Shown here in pieces: positions 32,594 through 42,324 of a DNA stretch of 64,000 nt. The DNA is taken from positions 6,944,001 to 7,008,000 of the forward strand of contig NZ_JADBEF010000001.1 in assembly GCF_014873535.1 (NCBI RefSeq), read 5' to 3'. Under the pieces are notes generated by a model. That model saw nothing but the letters and a program-made list of their open reading frames with translations. It was not told where the DNA came from and ran no database searches. This stretch comes from Nonomuraea africana. Lineage in GTDB: Bacteria; Actinomycetota; Actinomycetes; Streptosporangiales; Streptosporangiaceae. Within the stretch, counting starts at the first letter, position 1, and every line of letters begins with the position of its first letter. The translations under genes and the position numbers were made by a program.

Positions 32594-34066
32594 ATGGATC
32601 TCGAACGAGTCAAGCGCGAGGTATTCTCGCTGGTCAGCCCGCATACCCCCGGCCTGGCCGTCGGCGTGTACGTCGACGGCGCCGCGGTGCTGACGGTCGC
32701 CCAGGGGGCGGCGTGCGTGGAGTTCGGCGTACCGGTCGACGAGCACACCCGGTTCGACATCGCCAGCGCGAGCAAGCAGTTCACGGCGGCGTGCGTGCTG
32801 CTGCTGGAGCGCGAAGGGAAGCTGGGGCTCGACGACGACGTGCGCGTGCACGTGCCTGAGCTGAGCCTGGAGACCCCGGTGACGCTGCGGCAGTGCCTGC
32901 AGCACACCGGCGGCCTGCCGGAGTGGTACTCGCTGCAGGCGCTGACGGGCGTGCCGCTGGCGGAGATGACCGAGCAGCGGCTGCTGGAGGTGCTCACGGG
33001 CATCCGCAGGACGACGTTCGAGCCGGGCACGGCGTTCTCCTACTCCAACACCGGCTACGTGCTCGCGGCGGTCGTGATCAACCGCGTCACGAATTCGTCG
33101 CTGGCGGAGTTCGCGCGCAAGCGGCTCTTCGAGCCGCTGGGGATGGCGGATTCGCTGTTCCGTGACGACGCGTCGGTTCCGCTGGACAGGCTGGCGTACG
33201 GCTACGCCAACGCGCAGGGCGAGCCGCGCAGGGCCGACACCCAGGAGAGCGCGGTCGGCGACGGCGGACTGGTGACGAGCGTGGCGGGGCTGGCGCCGTG
33301 GTTCGGGTTCCTGGCCGACGGGCGGGTGCTCGGCGCCGATCTGCGCGAGCGGCTGCTGGAGCGGGGGGTGCTGGCCGACGGCACGGTCCAGGCGTACGCG
33401 ATGGGGATCTATCACGGCGAGGGCTGGTTCGCCCACGCGGGCGGCATGCACGGGTACCAGTCGAACCTGCTGTACCTGTCCGATCCGGGTGTCGGTATCG
33501 CGGTGCTGTCCAACCAGACGGCGATCAATCCGGTGAGGGTGTCACACCGGCTGGCGCGGCTGCTGCTCGGCCAGGAGGAGCCGCCGAAGCCCGAGCCGAA
33601 GAGGCTGGCCGCGCCGGAGCGGCTGCACTGGCAGGATCCGGCCGGGGACGGGACGCTCACCCTCGCACCCGCCGACGAGGGCATCGTGATCGCCGACGTG
33701 GGCGTGTTCACCGGCGGCGCCGACGGACGCTGGCACGGGACGGGAGACGCCGAGGGCGGCTGGGTGGAGATCGACGGCGACCGGCTGCTGCTCAGCGTCG
33801 GCCCACTCTCGCGCCCCCCTGTCGTCTTCGACGCGGCCGAGCCGCCCTCGGACGCGCCGCTGCCCGACGGCGTATACCGCAGCTGGGAGCTCGGCGTCGA
33901 CGCCATCGTGAGCGACGGTGAGGTGCGCATCGGCCGCGAGCTCAAACTGCCGGTGTCTGCCGCCCCTGGCGGAGCATGGAAGGCCGGGCCGTTCACGCTC
34001 CGTATCCACGAGGGCGACCTGCTGGTGAGCGGCGGCGGCCTGCGCCGGACGCGCTTCGAAGGCTGA
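32594..34066 (+). CDS. Penicillin-binding-fold serine hydrolase (class C beta-lactamase/D-aminopeptidase group)
   Basis: A 490-residue serine hydrolase. Active-site motifs: Ser58-Ala-Ser-Lys61 (SxxK), Tyr-Ser-Asn near residue 150 (YxN) and His-Ala-Gly-Gly near 280 (HxG), as in class C beta-lactamases, DD-peptidases and DmpB/D-aminopeptidases. A C-terminal ~150-residue beta-barrel-like extension follows, as in D-aminopeptidase DAP. No signal peptide is seen, so it is probably cytoplasmic. Placed directly before a peptide importer and a D-aminoacylase, it likely cleaves D-residue peptides (inference). Start ATG 32594 is the first in-frame ATG before the conserved domain. Confidence 0.85.
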   Translation: MDLERVKREVFSLVSPHTPGLAVGVYVDGAAVLTVAQGAACVEFGVPVDEHTRFDIASASKQFTAACVLLLEREGKLGLDDDVRVHVPELSLETPVTLRQCLQHTGGLPEWYSLQALTGVPLAEMTEQRLLEVLTGIRRTTFEPGTAFSYSNTGYVLAAVVINRVTNSSLAEFARKRLFEPLGMADSLFRDDASVPLDRLAYGYANAQGEPRRADTQESAVGDGGLVTSVAGLAPWFGFLADGRVLGADLRERLLERGVLADGTVQAYAMGIYHGEGWFAHAGGMHGYQSNLLYLSDPGVGIAVLSNQTAINPVRVSHRLARLLLGQEEPPKPEPKRLAAPERLHWQDPAGDGTLTLAPADEGIVIADVGVFTGGADGRWHGTGDAEGGWVEIDGDRLLLSVGPLSRPPVVFDAAEPPSDAPLPDGVYRSWELGVDAIVSDGEVRIGRELKLPVSAAPGGAWKAGPFTLRIHEGDLLVSGGGLRRTRFEG

Positions 34067-34180
34067 TTGGCCCGCAGGACGAGGCGGGGGCCGCCGGTTT
34101 TGGCTGCCGGGTCAGTGAACAGCGGCTGTCCGGCTCCTAGCGTCCGACTGTCCCCGCCCGAACGTTTCCGAGGTGGTCCC

Positions 34181-35728
34181 ATGACATACGCGAAGGCCGC
34201 GACCGCCGCCGTCGTACTCGCGCTCACCACCGCCTGCTCCTCAGGAGGAGCCGCGCCACAGGCCCGAGACTCCCTGGTCTGGGCCACCGCCCACCCGCCC
34301 AACAGCCTGGACATCGCGCACGGCTTCAACAACGCCTCGACCCTCATCCAGACCGCGGTCCTCGACACGATGGTCACCCTCGACACTCGCGGCGTGCCCG
34401 CGCCCCGGCTGGCGACGGAGTGGACGCAGCCGGACCCTGCCACCTATCTGTTCACGCTGCGCAAGGGCGTGCGCTTCGCCGACGGCACCCCGCTGACGGC
34501 CGACGACGCCGCGTTCTCACTGCGCCGTCACCTCGACCCGAAGGTCGCCTCGCAGGCGGCCAGCTACTTCACGACGGTCAAGCAGGTCGAGGCGGTCGGC
34601 GACGGCCAGGTCAAGGTCACGCTGAAGCGGCCGAACCCCGCCTTCCTCGCCATGTCGGCGATCGCCTGGCAGGTGACGCCGCGCAAGCTGGCCGAGGCGC
34701 ACCCCCAGGACCTGGGCAGCCCCGAGGTGGGCACGATGGGCACCGGCCCCTTCAAGGTGGCGAAGTTCTCGCTCACCTCGGGCGTGGTCCTGGAGCGCAA
34801 CGAGTCGTACTGGGGCAGCAGGCCCGCGCTGCGCAGGGTGGAGTTCAAGACCATCGCCGACCCCGAGACGCTGCGGCTGGCGGTCAGGTCGGGTGAGGTG
34901 GACGCCACCGACGGCGTCAGCGTCCGCGACGCGCGCAAGTGGACCGGCCTGCCCGGCGTCAAGACGATCTTCTACCCGGGCAACAACATCGGCTACCTGT
35001 CGCTGGCGGTCAACACGGGCCCGCTGAAGGATCCGCACGTACGGCGGGCCATCGCGCACGCGGTCAACCGCAGGGCGGTGTCGGACCTGATGACCGCCGG
35101 TCACGGCGCTCCTGCGGCGGCCATGCTGCCGAGCCCGCAGCTCGCGGCGCTGTACGGCGACAGCGTCCCGGCCCTGCCTGCCTATCCCTACGACGTGGAG
35201 GCGGCCAAGGCCGAGCTGGCCAGATCCGCCCACCCGCAAGGGTTCGAACTGGAGGTGCCTTACGCCAGCACCGGCGACAGCGGCACGGTCATGCAGACCG
35301 TCGCCGCCGACCTGGCCAAGATCGGCATCAGGCTCACCCTGCAGCCGAGCCCCGCCGACCAGTACCGGGCGCGGGTGATGCAGCACGACCGCCTGTCGAT
35401 CCAGTACGTCAACCTGGCCTACGGCACGCCCGACCCGCTCGAGGTCCTGCCCGACATGGTCAGCCGCGCCGCAGCCGAGCCGGAGGGCTTCAACTTCTCA
35501 GGCTACGGCACCGCCGCCACCGACAAGCAGTTGGACACCCTGGCCTCGGCGACCGGTCAGGACAGGAAGGCGCAGGTCACCGCGTTGCTGACGGAGATCG
35601 CCGAACAGGTGCCCTACATCCCGCTGTTCCACACCGACTACGCCGTCGCGCTGAACGAGAGGTTCACGGGCACGTTCTCCACCTGGTCCACGGACGCCAT
35701 CGCCTCGCTGCGCCCGGCGGGCCGCTGA
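34181..35728 (+). CDS. Peptide ABC transporter substrate-binding lipoprotein (SBP family 5)
   Basis: A 515-residue family 5 binding protein. The lipoprotein signal ends in lipobox LTTAC near residue 19. The body shows the family hallmarks: TEWTQPDPATYLFTLRKGVRFADGTPLTADDAAFSL and TGPFKVAKF. It captures di- or oligopeptides outside the membrane for the downstream permeases. ATG 34181 follows GAGGTGG. It begins a five-gene run with almost no spacing, so it heads the importer operon. Confidence 0.93.
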   Translation: MTYAKAATAAVVLALTTACSSGGAAPQARDSLVWATAHPPNSLDIAHGFNNASTLIQTAVLDTMVTLDTRGVPAPRLATEWTQPDPATYLFTLRKGVRFADGTPLTADDAAFSLRRHLDPKVASQAASYFTTVKQVEAVGDGQVKVTLKRPNPAFLAMSAIAWQVTPRKLAEAHPQDLGSPEVGTMGTGPFKVAKFSLTSGVVLERNESYWGSRPALRRVEFKTIADPETLRLAVRSGEVDATDGVSVRDARKWTGLPGVKTIFYPGNNIGYLSLAVNTGPLKDPHVRRAIAHAVNRRAVSDLMTAGHGAPAAAMLPSPQLAALYGDSVPALPAYPYDVEAAKAELARSAHPQGFELEVPYASTGDSGTVMQTVAADLAKIGIRLTLQPSPADQYRARVMQHDRLSIQYVNLAYGTPDPLEVLPDMVSRAAAEPEGFNFSGYGTAATDKQLDTLASATGQDRKAQVTALLTEIAEQVPYIPLFHTDYAVALNERFTGTFSTWSTDAIASLRPAGR

Positions 35729-35729
35729 C

Positions 35730-36674
35730 ATGGCGATCGTCAAGCGCCTGTGCGCCGCCGTGCTCCTGCTCGGGATTTTGTCCGTGCTCACCTACGGGCT
35801 GCTCGCGGCGGCGCCGGGCGGTCCCGAGCAGGTGCTGCTCGGCGGGCGCCCGTCCACGCCCGAGACCAGGGCGGCGATCCGCGAGCAGTACCACCTGGAC
35901 GATCCCTTCCCTGTCCGCTACGCGCGCTGGCTGGGCGACGCGCTGCGGGGCGACTTCGGCACCTCGATCTCCTCACGCGAGCCGGTCACCACGGTGATCG
36001 CCGACCGGCTGCCGGTGACGGCGGGGCTGGCGGGCTACGCGCTGGTGCTCACGGTCGTGGTGGGCGTGCCCGCCGGGCTGGCCGCGGCGATGCGCCGCGG
36101 CGGCAGGCTGGATCAGGGCATCACGCTGACGTCGCTGGTCGCGCTGTCGATCCCGTCGTTCGCGCTGAGCATCCTGCTGCTGTACGGCTTCGCGGTCGCG
36201 CTGGGCTGGTTCCCTGTCTTCGGCGCGGGCGACACCCCGATGGACCGCCTCGTGCATCTCACGCTGCCCGCGATCGCGCTGGCCGCCGCGCAGGCGGCGA
36301 TCGTCGTCAGGCAGATGCGCGCCGCCGCGCTCGACCTGGCCGCGCAGGACTTCCTGACCTTCGCCAGGGCGCGCGGCCTGCCCAGGCGGCGGGTGTGGGT
36401 CAGCTACGCGCTGCGCAACGCGGCGCTGCCCGTGCTGACGGTGGGCGGCCTGCTGCTGGCGGCCAATCTGACCGGCTCGGTCTTCGTCGAGCAGGCCTTC
36501 GGGCTGCACGGGCTGGGGGCGCTGCTGATCAGCGCGGTCGGCGAGAAGGACATCCCGGTGGTGCAGGCGCTGGTGCTGTTCGGCGGCGCGATCGTGATCG
36601 TCGTGAACCTGCTGATCGACCTGGCCTACGTGGCCGTCGATCCCAGGGTCAGGCACAAGGCGGCCACGGCATGA
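35730..36674 (+). CDS. Peptide ABC transporter permease (DppB/OppB-type)
   Basis: A 314-residue permease with six hydrophobic segments. The N-terminal GGPEQVLLGGRPSTPETRAAIREQYHLDDPFPVRYARWLGDALRGDFGTSI is the typical OppB periplasmic loop, and the EAA-like loop ARGLPRRRVWVSYALRNAALPVLT contacts the ATPase. It begins 1 nt after the binding-protein stop and overlaps the next gene by 4 nt. Confidence 0.93.
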   Translation: MAIVKRLCAAVLLLGILSVLTYGLLAAAPGGPEQVLLGGRPSTPETRAAIREQYHLDDPFPVRYARWLGDALRGDFGTSISSREPVTTVIADRLPVTAGLAGYALVLTVVVGVPAGLAAAMRRGGRLDQGITLTSLVALSIPSFALSILLLYGFAVALGWFPVFGAGDTPMDRLVHLTLPAIALAAAQAAIVVRQMRAAALDLAAQDFLTFARARGLPRRRVWVSYALRNAALPVLTVGGLLLAANLTGSVFVEQAFGLHGLGALLISAVGEKDIPVVQALVLFGGAIVIVVNLLIDLAYVAVDPRVRHKAATA

Positions 36675-37465
36675 GGGCGATCCTGGTGGCCGTGCTGGGC
36701 CTGGCGGCGGTGGCGGCCGTGGCCGGTTCGTGGCTGGCGCCGTACGATCCCGCCGCGCAGGATCTCGCGCTCGGCGCGGCGGGGCCGAGCGCCGCGCACT
36801 GGCTCGGCACCGACGACCTGGGCCGCGACGTGCTGTCGCGGCTGCTGGCCGGCGCGGGCTCCGCGCTGATGTGGCCGGTGCTCGTCGCGGCCTGCACGAC
36901 GGTGCTGAGCACGACGCTCGGGCTGCTGGCGGGCTACCGGCTGGGCTGGGTGGACGCGCTGATGATGCGCACGGTCGACCTGGCGATCGCGATGCCGGGC
37001 ATGCTCGTGCTGATCGTGGTGGTGGGCGTGATCGGCGGCGGGTACGGGTGGGCGGTGCTGGCCATGGCGCTGCTGTTCACTCCCGGCGACATCCGGGTGA
37101 TCCGCAGCCTCACCCTCGCCCAGAGGGAGCTGGCCTACGCCGAGGCCGCCCGCACACTGGGCCTGCCCGCGTCGCGGATCATGTTCAGGCACCTGCTGCC
37201 GAACCTGGCGCCCACGGTGGTGGCCAGCTCACTGCTGAGCTTCGTGGCGGCGCTGGTCGCGCTGGCGGGCCTGTCGTTCCTGGGGATCGGGCTGCCCGCG
37301 GGCACGCCCGACTGGGGCCTGATGGTCGAGGAGAACCGCGGGCTGCTGGACCTGAACCCGTGGGCCTCGATCGCGCCCGCGGCCCTGATCACCGTGGTCG
37401 CGTGCGCGGCCACCCTGCTGGGCGACCGCGCGTTCGAGTCGCTGTCGAAGGGAGGCCTGCGGTGA
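36671..37465 (+). CDS. Peptide ABC transporter permease (DppC/OppC-type)
   Basis: A 264-residue permease, the partner of DppB. It has LGTDDLGRDVLSRLLAGAGSAL near the N-terminus (the OppC signature), and the EAA loop AEAARTLGLPASRIMFRHLLPNLAP near residue 160. ATG 36671 overlaps the upstream stop (ATGA) and its own stop overlaps the ATPase start (GTGA), so translation is coupled. Confidence 0.93.
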   Translation: MRAILVAVLGLAAVAAVAGSWLAPYDPAAQDLALGAAGPSAAHWLGTDDLGRDVLSRLLAGAGSALMWPVLVAACTTVLSTTLGLLAGYRLGWVDALMMRTVDLAIAMPGMLVLIVVVGVIGGGYGWAVLAMALLFTPGDIRVIRSLTLAQRELAYAEAARTLGLPASRIMFRHLLPNLAPTVVASSLLSFVAALVALAGLSFLGIGLPAGTPDWGLMVEENRGLLDLNPWASIAPAALITVVACAATLLGDRAFESLSKGGLR

Positions 37466-39126
37466 GGATCTCCGAGCTGCGCATCTCTGGGTCCGGGCTC
37501 ATCGTCGACGGCGTGGACCTGGAGGTCTCCAGCGGCGAGACCGTGGGACTGGTCGGCGAGTCGGGCAGCGGCAAGTCGCTCACCGCGCGGGCCGCCGCGG
37601 GACTGCTGCCCAAGGGGCTGCGCGCCACCGGCTCGGTCACGCTCGACGGCCGGGAGCTCCTCGGCGCGCGCGAGCGGGTGTGGCGCTCGGTGCGCGGCAC
37701 CCGGGTGAGCCTGCTCATGCAGGACCCGTTCGCCATGCTGAACCCCCTGCGTACGGCGGGCGCCCACGTCGCCGAATCGCTGCGAGGGCGCAGGGACAGG
37801 GCGGAGGTGCTGCGCCGGCTGGCCGAGGTGGGCATCGACGATCCGGACGTGGCCGGGCGCCATCCGTTCCAGCTGTCGGGCGGCATGCGACAGCGGGTGG
37901 CGCTGGCCGCCGCGCTGGCGGCGGACCCGGGACTGCTGATCGCCGACGAACCCACCACGGCGCTGGACGCCACGACGCAGCACGAGATCCTCATACTGAT
38001 CAAGGGCATCCAGCGGGCGCGCGGCATGGGCGTGCTCCTGATCACCCACGACCTGCGGGTGGCGTTCGAGCTGTGCGACCGGGTGGCGGTCATGTACGCA
38101 GGGCGCATCGTCGAGCAGGGGCCGCCTGCCGAGATGGGCAAGGAGCCCGCGCATCCGTACACGGCGGGGCTGCTGGCCGCCGTGCCCACCGTCGAGCGGC
38201 GGCTGCCCCGGCTCATCGGCATCAGGGGCGGCGTGCCGTCGGCGGCGGAGGTGAGTGCGACGTGCGCGTTCGCCGCCCGCTGCGACCAGGCGACGCCCGA
38301 GTGCGCGCACGCCCGGCCGCCGCTGCGCGAGCTGCGCCCTGAACGGCTCACGGCCTGCCTGCACGAGGTGCGTCCCAGGACCCGCGTCGAGGAAGGCGGG
38401 GAGGAGCGCCGCCAGGTGACCGGCGACGAGGTGCTGCGCGTCACCGGCCTGCGCAGGACGTACGGCTCGCACGTCGCGCTGGGCGGCGTCTCCCTGCACG
38501 TCAACCGCGGTGAGAGCGTCGGTGTCGTCGGCGGCTCGGGCTCGGGCAAGACCACGCTGGCCCGCTGCGTTCTGGGCCTGGTCAGGCCGGACTCCGGCAC
38601 GATCGAGCTGGCCGACCCGGTTCGGCCACGGCACCAGCTGGTGCAGTGCGTCTTCCAGGACCCGTCGACCTCGCTCAACCCGGCCTTGACGGTCGGCGCC
38701 ACGCTGGCGGAGGCGGCGGCGCAGGGCCCGGCGAAGGACAGGCTCACACCGGCGGAGCTGCTCGAGCTGGTGGGGCTGCCCGTCGCCTACGCCGGCAGGC
38801 GGCCGGCCGGGCTGTCGGGTGGGGAGCGGCAGCGGGTGGCCATCGCCAGGGCGCTGTCCGTCCGGCCCGCTCTGCTGATCTGCGACGAGCCGGTGGCCTC
38901 GCTGGACGTCTCGGTCCAGGCGCACGTCCTGGAGCTGTTGCGGGAGGTCGGCACCAGCATGCTGTTCATCACCCACGACCTGGCGGTCGTCAGGCAGATG
39001 GCCGACCGGCTGGTGGTGCTCTCGCGCGGCGAGGTGGTGGAGAGCGGCGGCACCGCGGAGGTGCTCGACGCCCCCGCGCACGCCTACACGCGCAGGCTTT
39101 TGGCCTCCGTACCGGCCACGCCCTGA
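37462..39126 (+). CDS. Fused double ABC ATPase (DppD-DppF) for peptide import
   Basis: A 554-residue protein containing two complete ATPase domains. Domain 1 (residues ~1-300) has Walker A GESGSGKS, signature LSGGMRQR, Walker B LLIADEP and the oligopeptide-type C-terminal Cys motif (CAFAARC..ATPEC..C) that usually binds an Fe-S cluster in DppD. Domain 2 (~325-554) has Walker A GGSGSGKT, signature LSGGERQR and Walker B LLICDEP. DppD and DppF are normally separate genes; here they are one chain, enforcing a 1:1 pair. Start GTG 37462 overlaps the permease stop. Confidence 0.93.
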   Translation: MRISELRISGSGLIVDGVDLEVSSGETVGLVGESGSGKSLTARAAAGLLPKGLRATGSVTLDGRELLGARERVWRSVRGTRVSLLMQDPFAMLNPLRTAGAHVAESLRGRRDRAEVLRRLAEVGIDDPDVAGRHPFQLSGGMRQRVALAAALAADPGLLIADEPTTALDATTQHEILILIKGIQRARGMGVLLITHDLRVAFELCDRVAVMYAGRIVEQGPPAEMGKEPAHPYTAGLLAAVPTVERRLPRLIGIRGGVPSAAEVSATCAFAARCDQATPECAHARPPLRELRPERLTACLHEVRPRTRVEEGGEERRQVTGDEVLRVTGLRRTYGSHVALGGVSLHVNRGESVGVVGGSGSGKTTLARCVLGLVRPDSGTIELADPVRPRHQLVQCVFQDPSTSLNPALTVGATLAEAAAQGPAKDRLTPAELLELVGLPVAYAGRRPAGLSGGERQRVAIARALSVRPALLICDEPVASLDVSVQAHVLELLREVGTSMLFITHDLAVVRQMADRLVVLSRGEVVESGGTAEVLDAPAHAYTRRLLASVPATP

Positions 39127-39181
39127 TATTTCATACTTCTGTACCTAGCGCCCGCGATGGCGGGCAAGGGAGCCTAGCGCC

Positions 39182-40717
39182 ATGCATGACCTGCTGCTTC
39201 GCGACGGGACCGTCCATGACGGGCTCGGAGGAGCGCCCCGGCACGCCGACGTCGCGATCGCCGACGGGCGCGTGGCCGCCGTCGGGCGCGACCTCGGCCC
39301 TGCCCGGCGCGTGATCGACGTCTCCGGCCTGCTCGTCAGCCCGGGCTTCGTCGACCCGCACAGCCACTCCGACACCGTTCCCTTCCTGGAGGAGCCGCAG
39401 CCGTTCAAGCTCCTGCAGGGCGTGACCACCGAGATCGTGGGCAACTGCGGTTTCTCGTGCGGCCCTGTCGATCCGGAGTCGAGGAGCTTCATGCCGGCCG
39501 AACTGGCCGGGGCGGCCTTCGCCACCCTCGGCGACTACCTGGACGCGGCCGAGGCGGCCGGGCCGAGCAACAACCTGGCCGTGCTGGCCGGGCACAACAC
39601 GCTTCGCCTGGCCGCGGCCGGGATGAGCGCCGAGATCACGCCGGACCGGCTGGCGCGCATGTGCGAGCTGGCCGCGCAGTCCTTCGAGGCGGGCGCGGTG
39701 GGGCTGTCGAGCGGCCTGGAGTACGTGCCCGGCGCCTACGCGGACCTGGAGGAGCTGGTCGCGCTCGCGCTGGTGGCCAAGCGCTGGGACCTGCCGTACG
39801 CCACGCACATGCGCAGCGAGAGCGAGGGCCTGGCCGACGCGCTCGACGAGGCGATCGCGGTGGCGAAGCGGGCGGGCGTCCGGCTGCAGGTCTCGCACTG
39901 CAAGGCCTCGGGGCGAGCGGTGCACGGCGCCTCCGCGATGGTGCTGGACAAGCTCGTCCAGGCCCGCCGCGCGGGCGTGGACGTGCGCGCGGACGTCTAT
40001 CCCTACCTCGCCTTCGGCACCATGCTGGTCGCGGTGCTGCCCCCGATCGCGTGCGAGGGCGGCGAGCAGGCGCTGCTGGAGCGGCTGGGCGACCCGGCCG
40101 AGCGTGCGGCGCTGCGCGCACTCGCGGAAGACCCGGCCACCGGCACAGGCGTCGGTTTCTGGCGCGAGCTGCACCCCTCCGACGTGCAGATCCTCGTCCA
40201 CAACGACCCTGGCATCGAGGGCAGGCGGCTGTCAGACCTCGGCGGCGACCCGTGGGAGGCGCTGTGCGACCTGGTCAGTCTGGACCCGCAGGCCTCGGGC
40301 GTCTTCCACACCATGCACGAGCGGGATCTGGCCGCCTTCCTCGCCGACCCGCTGATCTCCATCGGCTCCGACAACGGGCCTCCGGTCGGCCCCAACCATC
40401 CGCGCACGTTCGGGACCTTCCCCACCTACCTCGGCACCTACGTCGAGAAGGAGGACATGCCTGAGGCTATCCGCAAGCTCAGCTCCGCCGTCGCCGCCCA
40501 GTTCGGCCTGGCCGGGCGCGGCTGGCTGGGGCCGGGGGCGATCGCCGACCTCTGCGTCTTCGACCCCGTCACGATCGGCCACGCTGGCACCTACGAGAGG
40601 CCCGACGTGCGGCCCACCGGCGTCGAGCACGTCTTCATGGCCGGGCGCCAGGTAGTCGCCGACGGGGAGTTCACCGGCGGCAGGCACGGCCGGATGCTCA
40701 GGCGGGGCGCCCGGTGA
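39182..40717 (+). CDS. N-acyl-D-amino-acid deacylase (D-aminoacylase)
   Basis: A 511-residue amidohydrolase. The metal site begins DPHSHSDT near residue 60, then VGNCGFS (Cys and Asn conserved in D-aminoacylases), LEYVPGAYA, THMRSES (His ligand), VSHCKASG (His) and SIGSDNGP (catalytic Asp) near 400. It removes the acyl group from N-acyl-D-amino acids, giving the free D-amino acid. ATG 39182 has GGGAG upstream. It is 55 bp after the peptide importer and overlaps the PucR gene, linking it to uptake of D-residue peptides. Confidence 0.9.
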   Translation: MHDLLLRDGTVHDGLGGAPRHADVAIADGRVAAVGRDLGPARRVIDVSGLLVSPGFVDPHSHSDTVPFLEEPQPFKLLQGVTTEIVGNCGFSCGPVDPESRSFMPAELAGAAFATLGDYLDAAEAAGPSNNLAVLAGHNTLRLAAAGMSAEITPDRLARMCELAAQSFEAGAVGLSSGLEYVPGAYADLEELVALALVAKRWDLPYATHMRSESEGLADALDEAIAVAKRAGVRLQVSHCKASGRAVHGASAMVLDKLVQARRAGVDVRADVYPYLAFGTMLVAVLPPIACEGGEQALLERLGDPAERAALRALAEDPATGTGVGFWRELHPSDVQILVHNDPGIEGRRLSDLGGDPWEALCDLVSLDPQASGVFHTMHERDLAAFLADPLISIGSDNGPPVGPNHPRTFGTFPTYLGTYVEKEDMPEAIRKLSSAVAAQFGLAGRGWLGPGAIADLCVFDPVTIGHAGTYERPDVRPTGVEHVFMAGRQVVADGEFTGGRHGRMLRRGAR

Positions 40718-42282
40718 CGGCGCGCGGGCGGGTCACGCTCGGCGTGCTGATCGACAGCCTCGGCCCCGGCCTGGCGCGCCCGCTGGCGCTGCCGCACGGC
40801 AGGGAGCCGCTGGTGGGGACCCCGGTCATCTACGACCCCGAAGAGCCGCAGGCGGGGCTCGACGGCGCGGTCCTGCTGGTGACCGGCCGCCCGTCGGCCG
40901 AGATCCTGGCCCGCGCGGGCGAGAGCGGCGTGGCCGTCGTCGTGGTCAAGCCGGGCACCTGCGACGAGCAGGCGCTGGCCACCGCGGCCAAGGCGGCGGG
41001 CACGGCGCTGCTCGCCGCGCCGCCCGAGCTGTCCTGGGGGCAGCTCTACACGCTCATCGACGCCCTGCTCGCGGTGGTCGCCCCGGCCGAGGACCCACGC
41101 GGCACCCGGGCGACCGACCTGTTCGTGCTGGCCAACGAGGTGGCGGTCCGGGTGGGTGGCGCGGTGGCGATCGAGGATCTGGCGATGCGGGTGCTCGCCT
41201 ACTCCACGGTCGAGGGCCAGCGCATCGACGAGCTGCGCAAGGAGGGCATCCTGGGCCGCCGGGTGCCCGAGCACCCGACCAACGCCGAGGAGTACGCGGC
41301 CGTGCTGCGCGCCGACGGGGTGGTCTGGAGCCACGAGCCGCGCGAGTTCTACCCCCGTCTGGCCATCGCGATCCGGGCGCACGGCGAGGTGCTCGGCACG
41401 ATCTGGGCGGTGCAGGCGGAGGAGGCGCTGGCCCACGACGCCGCCGAGGTTCTCGAGGAGGCGGCCACCGCCGCGGCGTCGCACCTGGCGCGCATCAACC
41501 TGGCCGCCGACGAGGCGCGGCGCAGGCGCGACGAGTGCCTGGGCTGGCTGCTGCGCGGCATCGGCGCGGTCGACGAGCTGGCCACCTCCTTCGGCCTGCT
41601 GCCGCGCGAACCGGTGACGGTCGTGACGCTGGGCCCCTACGCGGGCTCGGCCGACGCCTTCGCCGCGACGCACGCCGCCGACCTGCTGCGCACCGCGTTC
41701 GTGGCCTACCGGATCAGGGCCGCGACCGGCGTGGTCGACGGCCGCGCCCACGCGATCGTGGCGGCCGAGGCGGCCACGACGTTGCTGCGCCGCATCGTCG
41801 TGGACACGCTGGCCAGGGTGAGCGAGCGGCTGGGCGGCGGCTGGCGGGCCGGCATCGGCCGTACCGCCGCCTCCGTCGCCGCCGTGCCCGCCGGCGCGCG
41901 CCAGGCGGAAGAGGCGCTGCGCGCGGTCTGCGGGCCGTTCACCCAGGAGCTGGCCGGGTCGCACGAGGAGCTGTCGGCGGCGCTGTTCCTCATGGACGTG
42001 GAGGCCGCCCTGCGGCCGAAGCCCTCCCTGTCCGGCGAGCCTCTGGCGCTGGTCGCGGCGCACGACGCCAGGCACGGCACCCACTACGTGCACAGCCTGA
42101 CCGTCTGGATCGGCGCCCACTACGACGTGCCCCGCGCGGCCGAACTGCTGTCGCTGCACCCCAACACGCTGCGGTACCGGCTGCGCAGGATCGGCGAGCT
42201 GATCGCGCTGGACGATCCGGACACGCGGCTGGTGCTCGCCCTCCAGCTCAGGCTGAACGGCGCCACAAAGCAGACTGGATGA
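40714..42282 (+). CDS. PucR-family transcriptional regulator
   Basis: A 522-residue regulator of the PucR type. The N-terminal half holds a sensory region with a GAF-like segment (GGAVAIEDLAMRVLAYSTVEGQRIDELRKEGILGRRVPE). The C-terminal ~60 residues are the PucR helix-turn-helix (YDVPRAAELLSLHPNTLRYRLRRIGELI) near residue 475. PucR regulators often control purine or amino-acid catabolism in response to a metabolite. GTG 40714 overlaps the deacylase stop, so it is co-made with the pathway it presumably controls. Confidence 0.88.
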   Translation: MTARGRVTLGVLIDSLGPGLARPLALPHGREPLVGTPVIYDPEEPQAGLDGAVLLVTGRPSAEILARAGESGVAVVVVKPGTCDEQALATAAKAAGTALLAAPPELSWGQLYTLIDALLAVVAPAEDPRGTRATDLFVLANEVAVRVGGAVAIEDLAMRVLAYSTVEGQRIDELRKEGILGRRVPEHPTNAEEYAAVLRADGVVWSHEPREFYPRLAIAIRAHGEVLGTIWAVQAEEALAHDAAEVLEEAATAAASHLARINLAADEARRRRDECLGWLLRGIGAVDELATSFGLLPREPVTVVTLGPYAGSADAFAATHAADLLRTAFVAYRIRAATGVVDGRAHAIVAAEAATTLLRRIVVDTLARVSERLGGGWRAGIGRTAASVAAVPAGARQAEEALRAVCGPFTQELAGSHEELSAALFLMDVEAALRPKPSLSGEPLALVAAHDARHGTHYVHSLTVWIGAHYDVPRAAELLSLHPNTLRYRLRRIGELIALDDPDTRLVLALQLRLNGATKQTG

Positions 42283-42324
42283 AGTTCGGCGTGGACGCCA
42301 ACGCCCCGGACGGCGCGCGCCGCG

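Noticed and set aside
31877..33451. Long minus-strand frames opposite the serine hydrolase
   Set aside because: Arg/His/Gln-rich translations of the complement of a gene with clear SxxK, YxN and HxG motifs; typical GC-rich shadows.
39150..39165. Hairpin GCCCGC-GATG-GCGGGC between the ABC ATPase and the deacylase
   Set aside because: Short stem with no T run; the short intergenic spacing fits read-through in an operon better than termination.
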